A stretch of 64,000 bases of DNA from Helicobacter suis (GCF_902196135.1 NZ_CABIKE010000009.1:1-64000); one strand, 5' to 3'. Shown: positions 46,343-56,025, numbered from the stretch's first letter. Notes: generated by a model not told the origin, from the letters alone. Numbers and translations: made by a program.

Positions 46343-47077
46343 TTAAAAATTATAAACATAGTTAGCATAAAAGGCAATCACCCGCCTAAAAGAATAGGTG
46401 ATGGTTTGGCCGGTGCTAGTCTGTGTATAATAAGGGGTGTTGATCACGGGGACTCTAAAGCCCACTTCTAGGCCGTTGTGTGCTCCAAGATTAGCCCGAA
46501 TCCCAAAGTTAAACATCCATTGTACAAATGTGGGCGAATAGTTGATATTATTAGCGCCAATGGATTGTTTGAGGTAATAGTTACTAGTGCTCACACAATT
46601 AGTATTGGCCACCATTGTAGTACACACATCATTAGCTTTCCCCGCTCCCAAAGTCCAGCTACTCCCTCCCACTGCCATACCTACAAAGGCTCCAATATCA
46701 TATCCCTTATTGCGGTAAAAATCCCAAAGCCCATCAATTCCCACACCATAAAAGAAATTGCCTAAAGAACCTTGCGTGGGATACTTCCTGCCTGTTTCTT
46801 GTGAAAAAGAACCCCCTTCTAAACTAATAAGGCCATAGTAACGCAAACCCCACCGCTTAGCTTTACCAAAGAATTGTTTATAACCCCCCACAAAATCCAC
46901 ACCGCCCATATTTGCCGAAAAAGGTTGTTGGCTTGTAAAATTAAAAGTTCTATCTGCATAAGATCCAGCCCCATGGGCGTATTGTAACCCGGCTTCTGCA
47001 TACCAACCATTTTTAGCCGCCCCTAAGGGTAAAGCACCCAAGAGTATATATAATCCTGCTTGATACCATTTACGCAT
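46343..47077 (-). CDS. Helicobacter outer-membrane protein (Hop/Hof type)
   Basis: 244 residues from ATG 47077, which has AGGAG 7 bases upstream. Signal peptide 1-20 (IYxLLGALPLGAA-type). The mature start NGWYAEAGLQYAHG and the C-terminus SFRRVIAFYANYVYNF are the two ends conserved across the Hop families; the terminal Phe is the barrel assembly signal. WGLRYYGLISLEGG and GIDGLWDFYRNKG are also family blocks. One Cys pair (DVCTTMVANTNC) sits in a predicted surface loop. It is one of the small members without a passenger region; adhesive function is not indicated. Confidence 0.88.
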   Translation of the reverse strand: MRKWYQAGLYILLGALPLGAAKNGWYAEAGLQYAHGAGSYADRTFNFTSQQPFSANMGGVDFVGGYKQFFGKAKRWGLRYYGLISLEGGSFSQETGRKYPTQGSLGNFFYGVGIDGLWDFYRNKGYDIGAFVGMAVGGSSWTLGAGKANDVCTTMVANTNCVSTSNYYLKQSIGANNINYSPTFVQWMFNFGIRANLGAHNGLEVGFRVPVINTPYYTQTSTGQTITYSFRRVIAFYANYVYNF

Positions 47078-47143
47078 GCTAAACTCCTTTCTTAAAAAGC
47101 GCCATTTTAGCAAATTTTACTCTTATAGAGACTAAAAAAAACA

Positions 47144-48154
47144 CTAGTTAGCTGAAGGGTTTTTAAATACACTTAATAACACCCCCGTACCTAAAATTGC
47201 TAATACAATATAAAGGCTAGTAGTGGGGCTAATACTTAGACCAAAACCAAATAAATGAGAAGTGGCATCTAAAATAAGTTTTAAACTAATAAAGGCAAGT
47301 ACCACAATCACACTTTTTTCTAAATAAACTAGGTAGCGTTTTAAAACCTCTAGCACAAAATAAAGGCTACGCAAACCCAAAATCGCAAACATCATCGCGC
47401 TATAGATAATCAAGGGCTCTTTACTCACCGCAATCACGGCCGGTACGCTATCAAAGGCAAACATCACATCGCTTAATTCCATTACAGCTAAGCACAAAAA
47501 AAGCGGGGTGGCGATAATCTTAGCCTTGCTAAAAGCGCTTTGGTGGTGCAAAGCTTCTTTTTCTGTACCCTCTAACGAACTTTCTAAAGTTTCTAAACGC
47601 TCTTTACTAAGGAAAAAATCATGGCCAACTAGTTTTGGATAAACAGGGAAGAATTTATAAACGAGGCGGTAGGCTAAATGTTTGGAGTAATCCTCCTGTG
47701 CTTCTTCTTCCTCCTTATCTTGGTTTTTGATCATCACCACACAGCTATAACCCACCAAAAGGCCAAAGAGAATTTCTACATAGACTGAAAGATGTAATAA
47801 CCCAGTTCCTATCAAAACAAAGATCAGTCTAAAAACAATCGCGCCGATAATGCCATAATACAGCACGCGGTGGCGGTAAATATCTGGGATTTTAAACCAA
47901 GCAAAAACAGCCATCATCACAAAAAGATTATCTACAGAAAGGGCTTTTTCTAGCACATACCCGGTGAGAAATAAAGACATGTTAGTAGGGCCATCATGCA
48001 TATAAAGATAGAGTGCAAATAAAAGTGCGGTGGCGATCCAAAAAAGCGACCATAAAGTTGCGCTTTTAAGCGTGATCACTTGATCTTGGCTATGGGCTTT
48101 AAAATCAATCCATAACGCAAGAGCCATTAAGATTAAAAACACTAATAAATCCAT
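47144..48154 (-). CDS. TerC family membrane protein
   Basis: 336 residues, about nine membrane helices. GYVLEKALSVDNLFVM and AVMELSDVMFAFDSVPAV have the conserved acidic residues of the TerC/Alx family, which is tied to manganese export and metallation of exported proteins. A charged loop with EEEEAQEDYSKH lies mid-protein. The start overlaps the ttcA stop by one base. Confidence 0.9.
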   Translation of the reverse strand: MDLLVFLILMALALWIDFKAHSQDQVITLKSATLWSLFWIATALLFALYLYMHDGPTNMSLFLTGYVLEKALSVDNLFVMMAVFAWFKIPDIYRHRVLYYGIIGAIVFRLIFVLIGTGLLHLSVYVEILFGLLVGYSCVVMIKNQDKEEEEAQEDYSKHLAYRLVYKFFPVYPKLVGHDFFLSKERLETLESSLEGTEKEALHHQSAFSKAKIIATPLFLCLAVMELSDVMFAFDSVPAVIAVSKEPLIIYSAMMFAILGLRSLYFVLEVLKRYLVYLEKSVIVVLAFISLKLILDATSHLFGFGLSISPTTSLYIVLAILGTGVLLSVFKNPSAN

Positions 48155-48924
48155 TAAGCCCCCTGTGAATCTAAAAACACACCATCACTAAAACTATTGG
48201 CATGCACATTACAAAAGGCATTTTTAAGAGAAGTAAAAAGGGTGGGGTTATTGCGCTCCATTTCTTGTAAAAAATATTTAGTGGCTGATCTAGCAATGGG
48301 GGGTTTGTCTGAATCGGGTTGTTTGGCCGGGCAATTACAATCAGGGGCGGTGGGGATATTTTGGGATTTGACAAAATCAATACTTTGGCGTTCACGGATA
48401 TGAATAAGAGGGCGGATCACAAAGAGTCCATTTTCTGCTCTATAGATAGGGGGCATGCTGCGCAAACTCCCATTATAGGTAAAGTTCATGAAAAAACTCT
48501 CTACCGCATCATCAAGGTGGTGTGCTAGGGCGAGTTTGTTATAGCCATGTTCTAGCGCATAATTATAAAGCACCCCACGACGCATACGCGAACAAAAACT
48601 ACAATAAGAACTCTGTTCACGGCGCTTTTCACGGATTGTCTGGGCGATATTGGTATAAAGAATGGTATGGGGGATATTTTGCTCTGTGCATAAATCACTT
48701 AGCCATGCCAAGTCTTCTTTTAGACCATAGTGCACGGTGGCAGCTTGAAATGTAAAATTAAAGGGGGCGTGTGCTTGCATGCGCGCAAGCAAACAAGAGA
48801 GTAAAATAGAATCCTTACCCCCACTTAAGCCTATAAGGATGCGATCACCCTCACTAATTAAATTATAGGTGGCATTAGTCCTACCTACAACATTTAGAAT
48901 TTTCTTACTGATGTTATAAACCAT
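48154..48924 (-). CDS. ttcA: tRNA 2-thiocytidine(32) synthetase TtcA
   Basis: Iron-sulfur dependent tRNA thiolase acting on C32. 256 residues. PP-loop SGGKDS (34-39), Cys108 and Cys111 (SYCSFCSRM) plus a third Cys in DCNCPAKQ for the 4Fe-4S cluster; LALAHHLDDAVESFFMN is the second family block. The first 9 codons and the upstream leader recur in a second copy at 50074-50175 beyond the arginase-like gene. Confidence 0.92.
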   Translation of the reverse strand: MVYNISKKILNVVGRTNATYNLISEGDRILIGLSGGKDSILLSCLLARMQAHAPFNFTFQAATVHYGLKEDLAWLSDLCTEQNIPHTILYTNIAQTIREKRREQSSYCSFCSRMRRGVLYNYALEHGYNKLALAHHLDDAVESFFMNFTYNGSLRSMPPIYRAENGLFVIRPLIHIRERQSIDFVKSQNIPTAPDCNCPAKQPDSDKPPIARSATKYFLQEMERNNPTLFTSLKNAFCNVHANSFSDGVFLDSQGA

Positions 48925-49007
48925 GTATGTCCTTTAAATGAGTTGAGCATTGTCATTGTTAAAATTTATAAATAGCCTCTAAAAATCTCTTGTCTAATAC
49001 TAACATA
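48893..49007. repeat. Copy A of a duplicated ttcA-leader segment
   Basis: Two blocks match copy B (50074-50175): TTTAGAATTTTCTTACT-GATGTTAT (48893-48917, 24 of 25 identical) covering the ttcA start codons, and CTCTAAAA ... CTAATACTA.CATA (48977-49007). The stretch between blocks has diverged. The unique rest of 49008-49200 has no gene that I can support. Confidence 0.75.
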
Positions 49008-49200
49008 AAGGATCTGAATAAAACAGAATAGAGAGTTAGATAGGAAATAGAGATGTGGCGTTAAAAAACATAATCTTAACCTTTGCTAGTTTTTCCAGAT
49101 TTTCAAAATAATGGAGAGTACGATCTGGGATCTAGCGTCAGAAATAGCGCTAAGATAGACGCAAAGAACTTCATTATTTACAGGTGGAGCTACAATAAAG

Positions 49201-50061
49201 CTACACACTCTGCTCTCTTAAAAGGTCTATTTCTGCTAGCATATCCTGTAGTTTGTGCGCATCAAAGGGGAGATATTCAGCAAGGGTGAGACCAACTACA
49301 TCCGCCTCTTTAAAAATCACCCTTAAAATCTGGCGCAGTTGATTCATTGACATTCTACCCCCTAAGCTGCCGTCTCCTACCAACTCTTTATTAGCAAAAT
49401 AAGTAGAGAAAAACAAACTAGCATCCAGCACATCTACATCCAAGTGAATCACAATATATTCAAATTGGGTACAAAAATTTGAAATTTCTTGATCAGAGAG
49501 AAATTCTTTATCTTGGATTTTAAAGTTGACCCCCCTTTGCCTCAAAAAAGATTCCTGATCAGGAAGCAAGCTTTGCAAGCCCACATAGAGGATTTCATGG
49601 GCTAAAAACTTTGGATATTGCCTTAAATGGCTAAGCTTAGTATCCTTCTCTCCTAGCAAAGAACCTAGCACAAAGGCGTGCGCGTAGGGGTAATTGCCAT
49701 TGGCAGTAGAGACATCCGGGTGCGCATCAATCCAGATAATACCTAGATTTTTATATTTTCCATGCAAATAATCAAAGGGCGCTTGAGATACAAGACAATT
49801 CCCGCCTAAAGTGATGACTTTATCTGGCTGAACCTCTCTTAAGATTTCTCCGGCTCGCTTAATACCCGCCACAACTGCCTCTTTTGCATACACCCCTTCT
49901 GTAATTTTATAAGCCTCTTTGGAGGGCGGATCGATGTCTACTACATAGACCTTTTGAGTGGTATTTTCTGGCAAAAGTTTTGCAAGTAGATGCGCTCCCA
50001 AATAATAAGTCTCAAGCCCTCCGCCTGCAAAATCAGGATATAAAAGACGGATGATTCTCAT
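49201..50061 (-). CDS. Divergent arginase/agmatinase-family protein
   Basis: 286 residues with the ureohydrolase fold. WIDAHPDVST (Asp112, His114, Asp116) and HLDVDVLDASL (about 206-216) provide metal ligands of a binuclear Mn site. The third motif, GGDHS in arginase and agmatinase, reads GGNCLVS (86-89) here, so the first metal His is Cys and the Asp is Asn. It is not the H. pylori RocF type (about 320 residues). Substrate unknown: arginine, agmatine or another guanidino compound. AAGGAGG precedes the ATG. Framed by the duplicated ttcA leader, which suggests late insertion. Confidence 0.75.
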   Translation of the reverse strand: MRIIRLLYPDFAGGGLETYYLGAHLLAKLLPENTTQKVYVVDIDPPSKEAYKITEGVYAKEAVVAGIKRAGEILREVQPDKVITLGGNCLVSQAPFDYLHGKYKNLGIIWIDAHPDVSTANGNYPYAHAFVLGSLLGEKDTKLSHLRQYPKFLAHEILYVGLQSLLPDQESFLRQRGVNFKIQDKEFLSDQEISNFCTQFEYIVIHLDVDVLDASLFFSTYFANKELVGDGSLGGRMSMNQLRQILRVIFKEADVVGLTLAEYLPFDAHKLQDMLAEIDLLREQSV

Positions 50062-50073
50062 GTATCCTCCTTA

Positions 50074-50175
50074 TTTAGAATTTTCTTACTAATGTTATCT
50101 TTTAAAAAAGCGGGTGATTGCTAGGACACATTTACAAAGGGCGTACTCTAAAACCTCTTACCTAATACTAGCATA
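50074..50175. repeat. Copy B of a duplicated ttcA-leader segment
   Basis: Block 1 (50074-50098) still encodes, on the minus strand, NISKKILN of the TtcA N-terminus and then runs into the ribosome site of the arginase-like gene. Block 2 is 50146-50175. Copies A and B are in the same orientation with the arginase-like gene between them. Confidence 0.75.
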
Positions 50176-50249
50176 ACCAACCCAATTAAGTCTTAATCAA
50201 AACTTTATCGTTTTGTGGATGTATACTTAAGAAGCTAATTTTGTGCTGG

Positions 50250-51002
50250 TTAATACATGAATTTAGCAAAGTATGCATCTATTTCTGCGCGTAAGCTAAT
50301 ACCTGCTTGCTCAAAAGCATTTAAAAGTAGCTCATAACTCCCATCACCCCCTAAAAAATCCCAAAATTCTTTTGCTACCTTTAACTCATGTTTTAAGTCT
50401 AACATACCTGCAATTGTCCACCTAGCATAAGGTTTTGGCTCATAGGGGTTATATGGAATAGCTATCAAACTATTTATTCCATGATTTTTAAAATCTAACA
50501 TTGCAAGAGCAGACCATGTGAGTAGTGTGCGCTTAAATTCTTTAAAACTACCCTTGTTTGGCTTTGCTGTTTTTAGATCTATTAAAAATATTTCCTTATC
50601 TCTTTTTAAAAACAAATCTACTTTTGTGGGTTTTATAGTGGATAAATCCCCACTTTGGGAGTTTGAAATGGCTTTTAATTCATTTATTTTATCTGGTCTT
50701 GCATTGGCACTTTCTAGATTATCTATGATCTGCTGTATTGTTATTTGGCAATTTTTATATATTTTATTGCCCATATCACGCTGTTTTTGCACAACTTCAA
50801 AATTATTCTTTGCTAGCTCTTTGGCTACTAATTCAAAAATACTCGTACCAAAATTTGTATTTAAACTTTGAATAAAACTAAAAAGCGCCATTCTATCACT
50901 TCCTAAAAGGCGTGTGTGAAAAGGCATGTAAGAAGTCTCAGGATTATAAGATTTAAGTTTTGATTTTAAGGCCTTTATCAATAAATCTTTTACATCTTGC
51001 AT
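50250..51002 (-). CDS. Type II restriction endonuclease, TdeIII family
   Basis: 250 residues. KVDLFLKRDKEIFLIDLKTAKPNKG contains a PD-(D/E)XK-type site (Asp129, Asp142, Lys144). The N-terminal segment with SYMPFHTRLLGSDRMALFSFIQSLNT and LLTWSALAMLDFKNHG also match my memory of the TdeIII/MjaII-like group, whose member TdeIII cuts GGNCC; specificity here is not proven. The ATG overlaps the end of the methyltransferase gene by 13 bases, a typical coupled pair. Confidence 0.8.
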   Translation of the reverse strand: MQDVKDLLIKALKSKLKSYNPETSYMPFHTRLLGSDRMALFSFIQSLNTNFGTSIFELVAKELAKNNFEVVQKQRDMGNKIYKNCQITIQQIIDNLESANARPDKINELKAISNSQSGDLSTIKPTKVDLFLKRDKEIFLIDLKTAKPNKGSFKEFKRTLLTWSALAMLDFKNHGINSLIAIPYNPYEPKPYARWTIAGMLDLKHELKVAKEFWDFLGGDGSYELLLNAFEQAGISLRAEIDAYFAKFMY

Positions 51003-52489
51003 GATTTCTCTTTTAATAAAAATATGCTTTCGTTGTAGCTTTTATTGTCTTTTTGAGCACGATTAAGCACGGGTCTATCAAAGCACTTAGCTATTCTCAT
51101 ATCTGCTAGATCTGCAATACTTGGATAGAGATCAAATTTATCATTTGCCACTATGAATATGTTGTAATCTTTTACTAAAAGTGGCTTTACATTTCTTAGC
51201 GCTTTAGCGATGTTTTCTACATAGTTTCTTTGCGCACTCTTGCCCTGCCCATCTCTAAGACTTCCTATTTCTAAACCGTCAAATCTTGCTAGATTAAAAA
51301 GATCGTAAGCATAAGCGTGTTGCTCGTGATAATCAATTAATCCAACATAGGGTGGAGATGTAAAAATACCTGCTATTTTCTGTGTTTGGATTAAATGTTT
51401 GAAGCTTGTATCTTGTAGCTCTTTTAATACATCGCAATTTGTAGAATCTGCGTTGATACAGGTTTGTAAAGTAGATGTTTTAAGTTTTTTAAATTCTTTT
51501 AATCTTTTAAGCGTATCTAGCGCATATCTTTTAAAATGTTTTTTAACACTAAAAAGAGGTTTACAAATGCGCCTATGCTTTTTACAATAATAAGGCCGGA
51601 TAATAGCATACTTTAGTGTGGCTAAATCGCTATGAGTAGTCGCGCGCACGCTCCTAGCTGTGCGGCTCAAAATTATTTTAAAAATATCATCTAGTGGGGA
51701 TATTAAATCTTTTATAAAAAAGAGCTCCTCTTTTATGCATGGCAAGTACCATTTGTCTAAAAAGCTACCAGTTTGTTTTGTATTTAAATCAAAACCTTTT
51801 ACAGCTTCGTTATAAATAGCTAAAAACTCAGCCTCTTTTTTAAGCCCAAAATCTAGTTCATTAATCTCTTTTAAAAAAACCTTTCTTTTAAAATCGTGCG
51901 GAAAATTAGCCTTATTAAACTCACTTAATTTTTGATTTAATATAGTTTCAAGTGGGTGGATTTTTCTACTTTCTAAATAATTTATTATCTTATTTGTCTC
52001 ATTTTCTAGAGCAGTAAGATCATAATTTTTAATCTTTGCATTTGAAAGTATCACATTAAAATTTGATAGCTCTATGCCTAATGCGTGCATGCCTAGTTCA
52101 TTAGCTACAGCTAGAGTTGTACCAGATCCACAAAATAAATCCAAAACAATATCACCCTTTTTAAAAAAGGGCTCTTTTAAGAAATGCTCTACAAGTTGGG
52201 GAATAAATTTACCCCTGTAAGGGTGGAGGCGATGGATGTGTTTTGTTGTTTCTGACTCTTTAAAATTGGCAAAAGAGAGGGGATTATCTAATTCTATTTT
52301 TGTATCATAGTAGTTTTTAAGCTCAAGCAAAGAGATTAATTTTTGATTCTTGCTTTGACCATGATTGACGATGCGTCCATAGTTTAAAAGGTAGTTAATA
52401 TTATTAATCGTTACCTTCTTGCCCAAATATCTACTGGCCCACAAACTCGCATCTTTTAAATTTAATAATTCTATTTTGTCCAAAATCAT
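50990..52489 (-). CDS. Site-specific DNA methyltransferase (amino-MTase)
   Basis: 499 residues. SAM motif I DLFCGSGTTL (117-126) comes first, and catalytic motif IV TSPPY (377-381) about 250 residues later; with the target-recognition region between, this is the alpha order. TSPPY favours N4-cytosine methylation. Residues 10-60 look like a helix-turn-helix with a NINYLLNYGRIVNHG core, perhaps a self-regulating DNA-binding part. A cluster of Cys (YYCKKHRRICK) near 300 could hold zinc. It protects the sites cut by the downstream endonuclease. The 100 bases upstream to obg contain no gene. Confidence 0.85.
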   Translation of the reverse strand: MILDKIELLNLKDASLWASRYLGKKVTINNINYLLNYGRIVNHGQSKNQKLISLLELKNYYDTKIELDNPLSFANFKESETTKHIHRLHPYRGKFIPQLVEHFLKEPFFKKGDIVLDLFCGSGTTLAVANELGMHALGIELSNFNVILSNAKIKNYDLTALENETNKIINYLESRKIHPLETILNQKLSEFNKANFPHDFKRKVFLKEINELDFGLKKEAEFLAIYNEAVKGFDLNTKQTGSFLDKWYLPCIKEELFFIKDLISPLDDIFKIILSRTARSVRATTHSDLATLKYAIIRPYYCKKHRRICKPLFSVKKHFKRYALDTLKRLKEFKKLKTSTLQTCINADSTNCDVLKELQDTSFKHLIQTQKIAGIFTSPPYVGLIDYHEQHAYAYDLFNLARFDGLEIGSLRDGQGKSAQRNYVENIAKALRNVKPLLVKDYNIFIVANDKFDLYPSIADLADMRIAKCFDRPVLNRAQKDNKSYNESIFLLKEKSCKM

Positions 52490-52592
52490 TAGTATTCCTC
52501 ACAAGGTCTTCTATTACATTTAACTAGTAACATAGTACTCATTACAATAGTAGTGGAATTTATCCCACTCACCAAAAAGTTTAGAATTTTCC

Positions 52593-53549
52593 TTACAAGT
52601 GTTTTAAAATTTCTCCTAAAGATCGGAGAAGAGTTTTAATGCCTTCTCCCGTAACAGCAGAAATTGGCAGAATAAAACGCGCCTTTAAAATCTCAAGAGG
52701 CATTGCAGGCATCACATCTATTTTATTGATCACAACCGCAAATTCTTTTTGGGCAAGTTCTTTAGAAAACTTAGCAAGCTCTTGGCGCAACTTTTCATAT
52801 TGCTCTTGCACATTAAAAGTACTATCTAGTACAAAGAGCAAAAAACGCGTCCGTTCTAAATGGCGCAAAAAATCTAGGCCTAAACCCTTGCCCTCGCTGG
52901 CTCCCTCTATAATTCCGGGAATATCTGCCATAACAAACTCTTTAAAATCCCCCACGCGCACCACTCCTAAATGGGGAATTAAAGTTGTGAAGGCATAAGG
53001 CGCGATTTTGGGTTTAGCATTAGAGATTATGCTAATTAAAGTAGATTTCCCCGCATTTGGAAAGCCCACCAAACCCACATGGGCGATAAGTTTAAGTTCT
53101 AGGCGTAAAGAAAGCGTCTTTCCGGCTAAGCCTTTTTGGGCGTAAGTAGGCCGTTGTTTGATCGCGTTTTTAAAGCGCATATTGCCAAGCCCGCCCTTGC
53201 CCCCTTTGAGTAAAACGACATTCCCCGGCTCTATTAAATCACAAAGAAGTTTTTCCCCCTCAAAAATCTGCGTCCCGGGAGGCACATACAAAACCAAATC
53301 CTCTCCTCTTTTGCCACTACAATTTTTAGGCCCACCGGGAGCGCCATTTTGTGCCTTGTAGTGCTTTTTGCCTCTAAAGGCGCTAAGAGTATCGCTATTT
53401 GCATCCACACTAAAGATTACATCGCCTCCATCGCCTCCATCGCCTCCATCTGGTCCTCCTTGCATGACAAATTTTTCCCGCCTAAAGCTCACACAACCCG
53501 CCCCGCCTTTACCTGAGGAGATACTAATTTCTACCCAATCTACAAACAT
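52593..53549 (-). CDS. obg: GTPase Obg
   Basis: Ribosome-associated essential GTPase. 318 residues: Gly-rich Obg domain 1-158 ([14 protein letters not shown]), G domain with GFPNAGKST (about 166-174), [10 protein letters not shown] and NKID. It ends at residue 318, about 40 residues earlier than H. pylori Obg (about 360) and without the C-terminal OCT domain. It abuts dppF. The order obg-dppFDCBA-rpmA-rplU is that of H. pylori HP0303-HP0296. Confidence 0.95.
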   Translation of the reverse strand: MFVDWVEISISSGKGGAGCVSFRREKFVMQGGPDGGDGGDGGDVIFSVDANSDTLSAFRGKKHYKAQNGAPGGPKNCSGKRGEDLVLYVPPGTQIFEGEKLLCDLIEPGNVVLLKGGKGGLGNMRFKNAIKQRPTYAQKGLAGKTLSLRLELKLIAHVGLVGFPNAGKSTLISIISNAKPKIAPYAFTTLIPHLGVVRVGDFKEFVMADIPGIIEGASEGKGLGLDFLRHLERTRFLLFVLDSTFNVQEQYEKLRQELAKFSKELAQKEFAVVINKIDVMPAMPLEILKARFILPISAVTGEGIKTLLRSLGEILKHL

Positions 53550-54320
53550 TTAGCCCTCTTGGAAGTATTGGGTTTTTTCTAGGTGGGGGATAGCGCTTAA
53601 CAGTTTTTGTGTGTAGGGGTGCTTTGGTGTTTCTATTACCATTTCTACGCTTCCCTCCTCAACAATGAGCCCCTTTTCCATGACCAAAATCCGATCGCTA
53701 ATATGCTCCACCACCCCTAAATCATGGCTAATAAAAAGATAGCTCAACCCCAAATGCGCCTGCAAATCTAAAAGCAAATTAAGAATTTGTGCTTGAATGG
53801 AGACATCTAAGGCCGAAACAGGTTCATCACAAATTAAAATGCGCGGTTTGAGCATGAGAGCTCTAGCAATGCCTATACGCTGTCTTTGTCCGCCTGAAAA
53901 CTGGTGTGGATAACGCTTAGCCCACTCAGGTTTAAGCCCGGTTTGATGCATCATCTCTAAAACCTGCTTTTGCCGTTCTGTTTTATTTAGCTTGGTGTTT
54001 AATAACAAAGGTTCAGCGATAATATCCTCAACTTTCCAGCGCGGATTAAGGCTTGAATAGGGGTCTTGAAAGATCATTTGCACACTTTGGCGATAGGCTC
54101 TCCAATCTTTAGCACTAAATTGTTGCATGCCCTTCTTTTCAAAGAGTACCTCTCCCTTGCTAGGCTTTTCTATGCCCACTAAAATTTTAGCCACCGTGCT
54201 TTTGCCACAGCCACTCTCCCCTACTAAGCTTAAAATCTCTTTAGGCTGGATAGTAAAACTCACCCCCTTAAGCACGGCAAGTTCACCATAAGATTTATAA
54301 AGATTTTTAACCTCTAGCAA
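53550..54320 (-). CDS. dppF: Dipeptide ABC transporter ATP-binding protein DppF
   Basis: 256 residues. Walker A GESGCGKS, signature FSGGQRQRIGIARAL, Walker B LICDEPVSALD, then the short oligopeptide-type C-terminal tail with HPYTQKLLSAIPH. It is shorter than enterobacterial DppF (about 330) by loss of much of the C-terminal FeS-like extension. It overlaps dppD by 7 bases. Confidence 0.94.
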   Translation of the reverse strand: MLEVKNLYKSYGELAVLKGVSFTIQPKEILSLVGESGCGKSTVAKILVGIEKPSKGEVLFEKKGMQQFSAKDWRAYRQSVQMIFQDPYSSLNPRWKVEDIIAEPLLLNTKLNKTERQKQVLEMMHQTGLKPEWAKRYPHQFSGGQRQRIGIARALMLKPRILICDEPVSALDVSIQAQILNLLLDLQAHLGLSYLFISHDLGVVEHISDRILVMEKGLIVEEGSVEMVIETPKHPYTQKLLSAIPHLEKTQYFQEG

Positions 54321-55171
54321 CGGATTTCCCTAGCAAAATCTAAATAATTCGTGTTTTCATCTACACTTTTAAGGCGTATCTTGCGTTTGCCCGGCTTTGG
54401 GATAGCCTCTAATAGCGCCTGTGTGTAGGGGTGTTTGGGGTTGTTAAAGAGATCAGAGGCGCGCGCTTTTTCTACCACCTCGCCCTTATATAGTACCACG
54501 ACTATATCAGCTAACTGCGCGACGACGCCTAAATCATGGGTGATAAAGAGCATGGCCATGTGCTGTTGTCTTTGTAAAGTTTGCATCAACTCTAAAATTT
54601 GTGCTTGAATTGTAACATCTAGCGCGGTAGTGGGTTCATCGGCAATTAACAAAGAGGGTTTACAAGCCATAGCCATAGCAATCACCACCCGTTGGCGCTG
54701 GCCTCCGCTAAGTTTAAAAGGATAGGCGTTATATTTGCTCGCATCTAATCCAACGCTATTTAAAAGTTCTAGACTCTTTTGTTTGATCTGTGCGTTGCTG
54801 AGTTTGCTTTGGTGGATTTTAAACACCTCGCTGATTTGAAAACCAACTGTATAGCTAGGATTAAGGCTTGTCATAGGTTCTTGAAACACCATGCCTATTT
54901 CTCTGCCCCGCAGTTTTTGCATTTCTTTATCTGAATAGGCCAGTAGATTTTGCCCTTTAAAAAGAATTTTACCACCCATAATTCTGCCCGGTGGCCTAAT
55001 AAGTCCCATAATAGACCACGCACTCATGCTTTTTCCACTCCCACTTTCTCCTACAAGGCACACAGTTTGTCCTACTTGAATGCTAAAACTCACCCCGTCC
55101 ACAGCTTTAATCAAACCAGTGCGGCTAGAAAAGTAAGTTTTAAGATTTTCTACTTCTAAAAGCGCATTCAT
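54314..55171 (-). CDS. dppD: Dipeptide ABC transporter ATP-binding protein DppD
   Basis: 285 residues. Walker A GESGSGKS, signature [15 protein letters not shown], Walker [13 protein letters not shown], and [15 protein letters not shown] in the tail. The partner ATPase of DppF. It overlaps dppC by 4 bases. Confidence 0.94.
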   Translation of the reverse strand: MNALLEVENLKTYFSSRTGLIKAVDGVSFSIQVGQTVCLVGESGSGKSMSAWSIMGLIRPPGRIMGGKILFKGQNLLAYSDKEMQKLRGREIGMVFQEPMTSLNPSYTVGFQISEVFKIHQSKLSNAQIKQKSLELLNSVGLDASKYNAYPFKLSGGQRQRVVIAMAMACKPSLLIADEPTTALDVTIQAQILELMQTLQRQQHMAMLFITHDLGVVAQLADIVVVLYKGEVVEKARASDLFNNPKHPYTQALLEAIPKPGKRKIRLKSVDENTNYLDFAREIRC

Positions 55172-56025
55172 GTAGATTTTTTGGGGTCTAAAGCATCCAT
55201 GATCCCATCTCCTAATAAATTAAAGCCCATTACCGTAAAAAAGATCGCACAGCCCGGGAAAAGCAAAACCCAGGGGGATGTGGTGATGTATTGCAAGGCA
55301 TCCATAAGCATCGCGCCCCATTCTGGGGTAGGTGGCTGTGCCCCTAAACCTAAAAAACTTAAACCTGCTGCTTCTAAAATTGCCCCCGCAAAGCCCATAG
55401 TGGCTTGTACGATGAGCGGCGCGGTGCAGTTTGGCAAAATCACGACAAACATAAGGCGCAGATGAGAAGCCCCATTAAGCACAGAGGCTAGGGTGTACTC
55501 TTTTTCTTTTTCAAGGAGTACACTACCCCGCACAATGCGGGCAAAACTTGGAATACCCACAATGCCAATGGCTAACATGGCATTTGTCAGAGAGGGGCCC
55601 AAAATTGCCACTACGATGATGATGAGTAAAATAGAGGGCAAGGAGAGCATTAAATCCATAAAGCGCATGATAATCATGTCTGTTAATCCGCCTACATAGC
55701 CCGCCACAAGCCCAAAGATCACCCCAAAGATAAGGGCAATCCCTACAGAGACTACCCCGATAATCAGCGAAATACGCGCCCCAAAGATGAGTCGAGAGAG
55801 AATATCACGGCCTAGATCATCTGTGCCTAGATAGTGTGCTTTACTCCCATTCTGTGTAAAAAAAGGTTCTAAAAGCCGCGCTTGGGGGTTTTGTAAACTT
55901 GGATCGTAGGGGGCTAAAGCGGGCGCAAAGATCGCACAAAATACAAGTATCACCAACAAAACAAGCCCAAAAAGAGCTGCCTTATTTTGCCTAAAATTTT
56001 CCCAAAAGAGATAAAAGCGTTCCAT
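55168..56025 (-). CDS. dppC: Dipeptide ABC transporter permease DppC
   Basis: 285 residues, six helices. HYLGTDDLGRDILSRLIFGAR at the N-terminus and EAAGLSFLGLGAQPPTPEWGAML (the EAA coupling loop that docks on the ATPases) are the family blocks. Its start touches the dppB stop. Confidence 0.95.
   Translation of the reverse strand: MERFYLFWENFRQNKAALFGLVLLVILVFCAIFAPALAPYDPSLQNPQARLLEPFFTQNGSKAHYLGTDDLGRDILSRLIFGARISLIIGVVSVGIALIFGVIFGLVAGYVGGLTDMIIMRFMDLMLSLPSILLIIIVVAILGPSLTNAMLAIGIVGIPSFARIVRGSVLLEKEKEYTLASVLNGASHLRLMFVVILPNCTAPLIVQATMGFAGAILEAAGLSFLGLGAQPPTPEWGAMLMDALQYITTSPWVLLFPGCAIFFTVMGFNLLGDGIMDALDPKKST

Noticed and set aside
48197-48755. Plus-strand open frames opposite ttcA
   Set aside because: They are in mirror phase of a clearly conserved gene and have no start signals.
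49083-49289. Short plus-strand frame before the arginase-like gene end
   Set aside because: No ribosome site, mostly antisense to the arginase-like gene, no recognisable pattern.
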